Source of the DNA: Mytilus edulis
Lineage: Eukaryota; Mollusca; Bivalvia; Mytilida; Mytilidae
NCBI RefSeq assembly: GCF_963676685.1
Contig: NC_092346.1
Location: 32,935,133 to 32,999,132 of the forward strand
Direction: 5' to 3'
Length of the DNA stretch: 64,000 nt
Shown piece after piece: positions 57,461-64,000 of this stretch. The notes under the pieces are model-generated. The model was not told the DNA's origin. It was given only the letters and a program-made list of their open reading frames with translations, and ran no database searches. How positions within the stretch are numbered: position 1 is the stretch's first letter; each line of letters opens with the position of its first letter. The position numbers and the translations under genes are program-made.

Positions 57461-58340
57461 TTATGATACTAAAGAAGAAAAGCCTAACCCTAGAATTGCA
57501 CCTAACCAACGTATGTTTTGTATATCACCATGTATATATATATAACTGATCTACAACAAAATGTAGCAACAGATAATATACATAATCGTTGTCAATATAA
57601 TAAAATTAGATGCGACTGTCATATAAGTGAGAAGTTTAGCTACCTATAAAACCAGGTTCAATCCACAATTTTCTACATAACAGAATTTAAAGACATTTGA
57701 AAATATATCCGAAGTATCACCTATTGGTTATATTTGTTTTGTAGAAAACGTTGTGAGTTGTTCCTTTTGTCAAATCAGACTATCATATAACAGTTGATCC
57801 ATTGATCCACTGATGTTTGATGTCATTTTTTTTTGTCGGTTTGGTTGATTAATGTGATCAATCTGTTGTTTTTGATTGTCTCTTTGATGTTTTCTGTTTT
57901 CAATCCAGTGCTTGTCGGCAAATTGGCGTTTCTTTAATGTTTTCTATCGTTGCCTTAATGTCTATTGGTAGGTTGGCAGTTATATAATAGTGGGTAGTTA
58001 TCATCTGTTTCTATGACGTTTAAGCGTGGATTTACAATGGAAATAGCTGTTTAATATGCATTGTAAGCTCATGTTTTGTTAAATTTGTAACAGCATATCG
58101 TTGCCTCGAAAATTGTCAGTTATCCAATTAGATTTATAGAGTTTGTTTGGGTTCTCTGTACAGTTGATGTTGCTGTCAATGAAACATCTATTACATAATT
58201 TTGGCTGATCATTATGGTGCTGCAACATGTTCTTGTTAACTCTGGTAGAAAGGTGTTTAACGTTCATTGTAGTATCTTGTATTGTGGTCCCTTGTACTTT
58301 TGTTGGATATGTCCGTTTGCTTTGTGAATTTATATTTCAG
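57461..58340. other. Unique spacer between minisatellite blocks
   Basis: No repeat unit here. The first 100 bp (ATGATACTAAAGAAGAAAAG and CCTAACC) resembles 55,951-56,005, the sequence that precedes array A, so array A is bracketed by a related ~60 bp sequence. The rest has no recognised feature. Confidence 0.55.
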
Positions 58341-60690
58341 TAGTGGTAAAGTTTTATCAGATTTGTCAGTGTCTACTTTATAATTATGAGATTTGTCACT
58401 ATCTATTGTAATTTAACGGTTTTCTCAGCATTATCTATAGAGTTATCAAAATTGGTAGTATCCACTGTGGTGTTATGACATTTATCAATATCCACTGTGG
58501 TGTTATGACATTTGTCAGTATCCACTGTGGTGTTATGACATTTGTCAGTATCCACTGTGGTGTTATGACATTTGTCAGTATCCACTGTGGTGTTATGACA
58601 TTTGTCAGTATCCACTGTGGTGTTATGACATTTATCATTATCCACTGTGGTGTTACCAGAGTTATCAGTATCCACTGTGGTGTTATCATAGTTATCAGTA
58701 TCCACTGTGGTGTTACCAGAGTTATCAGTATCCACTGTGGTGTTACCAGAGTTATCAGCATAAACTGCAGTTTTCTTAGATTTGTCAGTATCCACTGTAG
58801 AGTAATAAAATTTGTTTGTATTCACTGTATGTTAAGAATCTTGTCAGTATTAAATGTAGTGTTAGCAAAGTTGTCAGTATCGGCTGTTGTGTTATCAAAA
58901 TTGTCAGTTTCTACGATAATGTTATCAGATTTGTCCGTATCAATGGTTGTGTTATCAGAGTTGTCAGTTTCTACGATATTGTTATCAGAATAGTCAGTAT
59001 CGACTGCAGCGTTATCAAAGTTTACAGTATCGATCAATATCTACTGAAGAGTTATCAGAGTTGTGATGTTATCACAGTTGTCATGCAGTATTCACTACCT
59101 GTTGTCAGAGTTATCAATACCCATTGATGTGTTAGCAGAGTTTTCAGTATCAACTGCAGTGTTATCAAAGTTTTCAGTATCCACTTTAATGTTAGCAGAG
59201 TTGTCAGTATCAACTTTAGTGTTATCAGAGATGTTAGCATCAACTGTAGTGTTATTAAAGATGTTAGCATTAACTGTAGTTTTATCAGAGTTGTTAGCAT
59301 CAACTGTAGTGTTATCAGAGTTGTTAGCATCAACTGTAGTGTTATCAGAGATGTTAGCATCAACTGTAGTGTTATCAGAGATGTTTGCATCAACTGTAGT
59401 GTTATCAGAGTTGTTAACATCAAATGTAGTGTTTTCTGAGATGTTAACATCAACTGTAGTATTATCAGAGATGTTTGCATCAACTGTAGTGTTATCAGAG
59501 ATGTTAGCATGAACTGTAGTGTTATCAGAGTTGTTAGCATGAACTGTAGTGTTATCAGAGATGTTAGCATCAACTGTAGTGTTATCAGAGTTGTTAGCAG
59601 TAACTGTAGTGTTATCAGAGATGTTTGCATCAACTGTAGTGTTATCAGAGATGTTAGCATCAACTGTAGTGTTATCAGAGTTATTAGCATCAACTGTAGT
59701 GTTATCAGAGATGTAAGCATCAACTGTAGTGTTATCAGAGTTGTTATCATCAACTGTAGTAGTATTATCAGAGATGTTAGCATCAACTGTAGTGTTATCA
59801 GAGATGTTTGCATCAACTGTAGTGTTATCAGAGATGTTAGCATCAACTGTAGTGTTATCAGAGTTATTAGCATCAACTGTAGTGTTATCAGAGATGTAAG
59901 CATCAACTGTAGTGTTATCAGAGTTGTTATCATCAACTGTAGTGTTATCAGAGATGTTAGCATCAAATGTAGTGTTTTCAGAGATGTTAGCATCAACTGT
60001 AGTAGTATTATCAGAGATGTTAGCATCAACTGTAGTGTTATCAGAGATGTTAGCATCAACTGTAGTGTTATCAGAGTTGTTAGCATCAACTGTAGTGTTA
60101 TCAGAGATGTTGGCATGAACTGTAGTGTTATCAGAGTTGTAAGCATCAAATGTAGTGTTATCAGAGATGTTAGCATTAACTGTAGTGTTATCAGAGTTGT
60201 AAGCATCACATGTAGTGTTATCAGATGTGTCTGTTTCCACTGGAATATTATCAGAGATGTTATTATCGACTGTAAAGTTATAAGTATCCGAGTTGTCAGT
60301 GTCCACTGTAGTATTATTAGAGTGGTCAGTATCCATTGGTGTTGTATCATAGTTGTCAGTGTCTGCTATATCGTTATCAGGGTTATCGTTATACTTAATA
60401 GATTTAGTCAGAATTCATTGAAGGATTATCATAACTGCTAGTATCTACTGCAGTGTTATCAGAGTTGACAGTATATAAGATAGTGTTATTATAGATGTCA
60501 GTATATACTGTGATGTTTTCAGAATTCTCAGTATCCGTTGTAGTGTTATAAGAGTTGTCAGTATCCACTGTTATGTTGTCAGAAATGTCAGTTTCTATTG
60601 TAATGTTATCAAAATTGGCAGTATCCACTGAAGTGTTTTCAGAATTGGCAGTATCCACTGAAGTCTTATTAGAGTTGTCGGAATGTGAGG
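58341..60690. repeat. 30 bp minisatellite array B with distinct sub-blocks
   Basis: Sub-block 1 (58,445-58,760): near-identical units GTGTTATGACATTTGTCAGT + ATCCACTGTG, then a switch to ACCAGAGTTATCAGT units. Sub-block 2 (58,760-59,060): diverged units. Sub-block 3 (59,100-60,230): units GTGTTATCAGAGATGTTAGC + ATCAACTGTA, alternating GAGATG and GAGTTG. Sub-block 4 (60,230-60,690): array-A-like units. A ~180 bp block at 59,641-59,790 is repeated at ~59,824-60,025, including rare 3-base insertions (GTAGTAGTATTATC). Long frames of 413 and 431 codons on the minus strand and 310 on the plus strand arise from the repeat. Confidence 0.93.
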
Positions 60691-60960
60691 ATTCTACCAG
60701 TCCGGTAGCCTAACAGCATGAAAACTAGTAGAACAAAAAATGTCCATAGATTTACGAGTTTTGAACAGCAGTATACTACTGTTGCCTTTATTTATTGTTA
60801 GAATCATGATATTAGTCAAATGTTATTGACATATGTTTTGTTAGCCATAATACCATTGTTAGACTCATTATCAATGCACGTATTATCAGTTCATGTGTAA
60901 TCATTAAAATCATAATAAGTAGTTGTTTTTCGTGTTTTGGTTAGATATGTCGTTAATTAT
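60691..60960. other. Transition between 30 bp and 32 bp arrays
   Basis: Contains a reversed fragment of the R2 repeat (complement of GGCAACAGTAGTATAC, ~60,765-60,790). It also holds the start of a longer pattern (CATTGTTAGACTCATTATC, AGTTCATGTGTAATCATTAA) that recurs at 63,670-63,730 and again at 63,965-64,000. Confidence 0.6.
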
Positions 60961-62550
60961 TATGTTATTGATGAAATCATGATAGTAACTATAGTGTTAT
61001 TGTTAGAACCATGATATTTGTCAATGTGTTATTGTTCATATCTTGATATAAGTCATTGTGTTATTGTTAGAATCATGATATTAGTAAATGTGTTTTTGGT
61101 TATATCATCATATTAGTTAATGTGTTATTGTTAGAGTCATGATATAAGTAAATGTGTTATTGTTAGAATCATGATATAAGTAAATGTGTTATTGTTAGAA
61201 TCATGATATAAGTCAATGTGTTATTGTTAGAATCATAATATTAGTCAATGTGTTATTGTTAGAATCATAATATTAGTCAATGTGTTATTGTTAGAATCAT
61301 AATATTAGTCAATGTGTTATTGTTAGAATCATAATATTAGTCAATGTGTTATTGTTCTAATCATAATATTAGTCAATGTGTTATTGTTAGAATCATAATA
61401 TTAGTCAATGTGTTATTGTTACAATCATAATATTAGTCAATGTATTATTGTTAGAATCATAATATTAGTCAATGTGTTATTGTTAGAATCATAATATTAG
61501 TCAATGTGTTATTGTTAGAATCATAATATTAGTCAATGGGTTATTGTTAGAATCATAATATTAGTCAATGGGTTATTGTTAGAATCATAATATTAGTCAA
61601 TGTGTTATTGTTAGAATCATAATATTAGTCAATGTGTTATTGTTAGAATCATAATATTAGTCAATGGGTTATTGTTAGAATCATAATATTAGTCAATGGG
61701 TTATTGTTAGAATCATAATATTAGTCAATGTGTTATTGTTAGAATCATAATATTAGTCAATGTGTTATTGTTAGAATCATAATATTAGTCAATGTGTTAT
61801 TGTTAGAATCATAATATAAGTCAATGTGTTATTGTTAGAATCATAATATTAGTCAATGTATTATTGTTAGAATCATAATATAAGTCAATGTGTTATTGTT
61901 AGAATCATAATATTAGTCAATGTGTTATTGTTAGAATCATAATATTAGTCAATGTATTATTGTTAGAATCATAATATTAGTCAATGTGTTATTGTTAGAA
62001 TCATAATATTAGTCAATGTGTTATTGTTAGAATCATAATATTAGTCAATGTGTTATTGTTAGAATCATAATATTAGTCAGTGTGTTATTGTTAGAATCAT
62101 AATATTAGTCAATGTGTTATTGTTAGAATCATAATATTAGTCAATGTGTTATTGTTAGAATCATAATATTAGTCAATGTATTATTGTTAGAATCATAATA
62201 TTAGTCAAAGTGTTATTGTTAGAATCATAATATTAGTCAATGTGTTATTGTTAGAATCATAATATTAGTCAATGTGTTATTGTTAGAATCATAATATTAG
62301 TCAATGTGTTATTGTTAGAATCATGATATAAGTAAACGTGTTATTGTTAGACCCATGATATAAGTAAATGTGTTATTGTTAGACCCATGATATAAGTAAA
62401 TGTGTTATTGTTAGACCAATGATATTAGTAAATGTATTATTGTTAGACCCATCATATTAGTAAATGTGTTATTGTTAGACCAATGATATAAGTAAATGTG
62501 TTATTGTTAGACCCATGATATTAGTTTAATGTGTTATTGTTAGAATCATG
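60961..62550. repeat. 32 bp minisatellite array C
   Basis: About 48 units of TTAGTCAATGTGTTATTGTT + AGAATCATAATA at an exact 32 bp step. The core (61,200-62,320) is almost homogeneous, with variants TGGGTT and TGTATT scattered in it. The edges carry older variants (AATCATGATATAAGTAAATG, AGACCCATGATATAAG). More uniform in the middle than at the ends, as expected from unequal exchange. Confidence 0.95.
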
Positions 62551-63094
62551 ATATTATACAAATATAGCCTTTGTATGAGGTCGATACAAGGATATATTGA
62601 CCTGAAAGAAGTATATTGACTGAGGACGAAGTCCGAGGTCGATATACTTCTTTGGGTCGATATATTCTGTATTGACCTCATACAAAGGCTACATTAGTTA
62701 TATTATTAATTTCCCACCATATTTGTATCAAAATCGTCATTTAGGATTATTGGAATTTTATAGATATTACATTGTCTCCTTGACAGTAACAACATATTAG
62801 TTGTTATTTCATTTACCCTTTTTATTTTTTACATCTAATGTATTTAAAGATTTTTTGTCAAATTATCGATGACAGATATCATGTGTTATAAAACGTTAAA
62901 CAATATCTTGAAATTCATTACATTACGTCACAAAGTATATCGGTTTTTAGATATTCTAAAAATAACCGTGCGATATGCTTTTTGCAGGTCAATATGCTTT
63001 TTGCTATCCGCCGTTTTCTCTCTACCTTCGAAAATATAGTTTAACATGTGACTATCCCTAAACGAATCAAATTTGTTAAAATATACGAATTAAT
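62551..63094. mobile_element. ~540 bp insertion with large hairpin interrupting array C
   Basis: The 32 bp array stops at ~62,550 and resumes at ~63,095 with the same unit. At the left is an imperfect ~55 bp-armed hairpin: 62,565-62,620 (TAGCCTTTGTATGAGGTCGA to GTATATTGAC) pairs with 62,638-62,691 around TGAGGACGAAGTCCGAG. The remainder is AT-rich without ORF. No clear target duplication was found. Confidence 0.7.
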
Positions 63095-63600
63095 AATATT
63101 AGTAAATGTGTTATTGTTAGACCCATTATATTAGTTAATGTGTTATTGTAAGAATCATGATATTAGTAAATGGGTTATTGTTAGACCCATTATATTAGTT
63201 AATGGTTTATTGTTAGAATCATGATATGAGCCAATGTGTTATTGTTAGATAAATGTTATTAGTCAATGTGTTATTATCAGAACCATAATATTAGTAAATG
63301 TGGTATTGTTAGAATCATGATATTAGTCAATATGTTATTATTCAATATGTTATTGTTAAAATCATGATATTAGTCAATATGTTATTATTCAATATGTTAT
63401 TGTTAGAATCATGATATGTGTCAATGTGTTATTGTTAGAATCATGCTTTTAGTCAATGTGTTATTGTTCAAATCCGGATATTTGTCACTGTGCTGTTGTT
63501 CAAATCATGATATTAGTCCATATGTTATTAATAGAAATATTAGTCGATGTGTTAGAACCATGATATTATAAAATGTGTTTGAATCATGATACAAGTAAAT
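63095..63600. repeat. 32 bp minisatellite array C, distal diverged part
   Basis: Units TTAGTAAATGTGTTATTGTT + AGACCC/AGAATC continue after the insertion and become progressively degenerate (ATTCAATATGTTATTGTTA). Confidence 0.85.
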
Positions 63601-64000
63601 GGGTTACTGTTTTATCAAGATATCAGTCAAATGTTATTGGCAGATATATCGTTCGACAGAATATAAACATTGTTAGACTCATTTTTAATCCATCTGTTAT
63701 TAGTTCATGTGTAATCGTTAAAATCATGATTAGTAATTGCTAATCGTGTTATTGCTACATATGTCGTTAGATTTTATGTTATTGTTTAAATCATGATTAA
63801 AGTCCATGTGTTTTTAATAGAAATATTAATGACTGTATTATTGTTAGAACCATTAAATCATTAAATGTGTTGGAATCATGATAGAAGTAAATGTGTTATT
63901 GTCATTATTATGATATTAGGTAAATGTTATATAAAGATATATTGTTCGCCATAATGTTATTGTTAGACTCAATATTAAATCACGTGTTATAAGTTCATGA
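63601..64000. repeat. Degenerate longer-period repeat at window end
   Basis: 63,620-63,790 resembles 60,815-60,960 in order (AAATGTTATTG, TTGTTAGACTCA, TTAGTTCATGTGTAATCGTT, ATGTCGTTAG), and 63,905-64,000 starts the pattern again. The flanks of the 32 bp array thus belong to a larger unit. Confidence 0.6.

Noticed and set aside
59055..60350. 431-residue minus-strand frame (T-L-I-T-L-Q-L-M-L repeats) as a leucine-rich-repeat protein
   Set aside because: It is one of at least four simultaneously open frames of a 30 bp minisatellite; it lacks the LxxLxLxxN spacing of true leucine-rich repeats.
1..62550. Common origin of the window-start repeats, the 30 bp arrays and the 32 bp array
   Set aside because: They share only short words such as GTGTTATT; I could not align units convincingly by eye.
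1..64000. CRISPR array or prokaryotic operon
   Set aside because: All tandem arrays lack unique spacers, and genes have spliceosomal introns; the DNA is eukaryotic.

Overview
The window reads as nuclear DNA of a marine bivalve, most likely a mussel (Mytilus-like). It is AT-rich, gene-poor and intron-rich, and packed with interspersed repeats, foldback elements, minisatellites and an almost complete DIRS-type retrotransposon. Intronless B-box proteins with a C-terminal propeller are a family known to be expanded in bivalves. The organism call is an inference from these features and from remembered repeat styles; no search was run.

Layout. (1) 1-14.1 kb: no convincing gene. It holds degenerate and clean tandem repeats, a ~300 bp interspersed family (called R1 here) in both orientations, a palindromic element (9.5-10.4 kb) and a head-to-head R1 pair (12.0-13.3 kb). 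(2) 14.25-45.8 kb, plus strand: ten exons encoding the N-terminal part of the eIF2-alpha kinase GCN2/EIF2AK4 (RWD domain, charged linker, start of the pseudokinase). All junction phases agree up to exon 10, which carries a one-base deletion. The kinase, HisRS-like and C-terminal exons are not seen. Exon 4 is preceded by eight extra tandem copies of its own 3' splice site plus exon start, and exon 8 by a truncated decoy copy. (3) Intron 6 contains a complete DIRS-like element (about 20,628-26,121) with inverted terminal repeats, an internal complementary region and three ORFs. It is inserted inside an R1 repeat, and its tyrosine recombinase has lost one catalytic Arg. (4) Intron 9 contains a ~4 kb segmental duplication carrying two intact, intronless, antisense B-box/coiled-coil/propeller genes (32.8-34.5 and 42.3-44.0 kb) and a repeat-rich spacer. 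(5) 45.8-51.2 kb: interspersed repeats, a TTAA-flanked MITE, a palindrome-rich inverted-repeat element and a small frameshifted antisense coiled-coil gene. (6) 51.28-54.5 kb, plus strand: the last two coding exons and 3' UTR of a MEIS/Homothorax-type TALE homeobox gene; its homeobox exons are not seen. (7) 56.3-64 kb: large minisatellite arrays of 30 bp and then 32 bp units. The 30 bp units leave several frames open on both strands and so create long repetitive ORFs of doubtful meaning.

How it fits together: the real host genes are a partial GCN2, two antisense paralogues nested in its intron 9, a small coiled-coil gene and the tail of a MEIS gene. Having the tail of one gene follow the head of another on the same strand, with the missing halves of both unseen, is the main structural puzzle. 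It could reflect nesting, truncation or a mis-assembly. No operons, CRISPR arrays or bacterial features were found.
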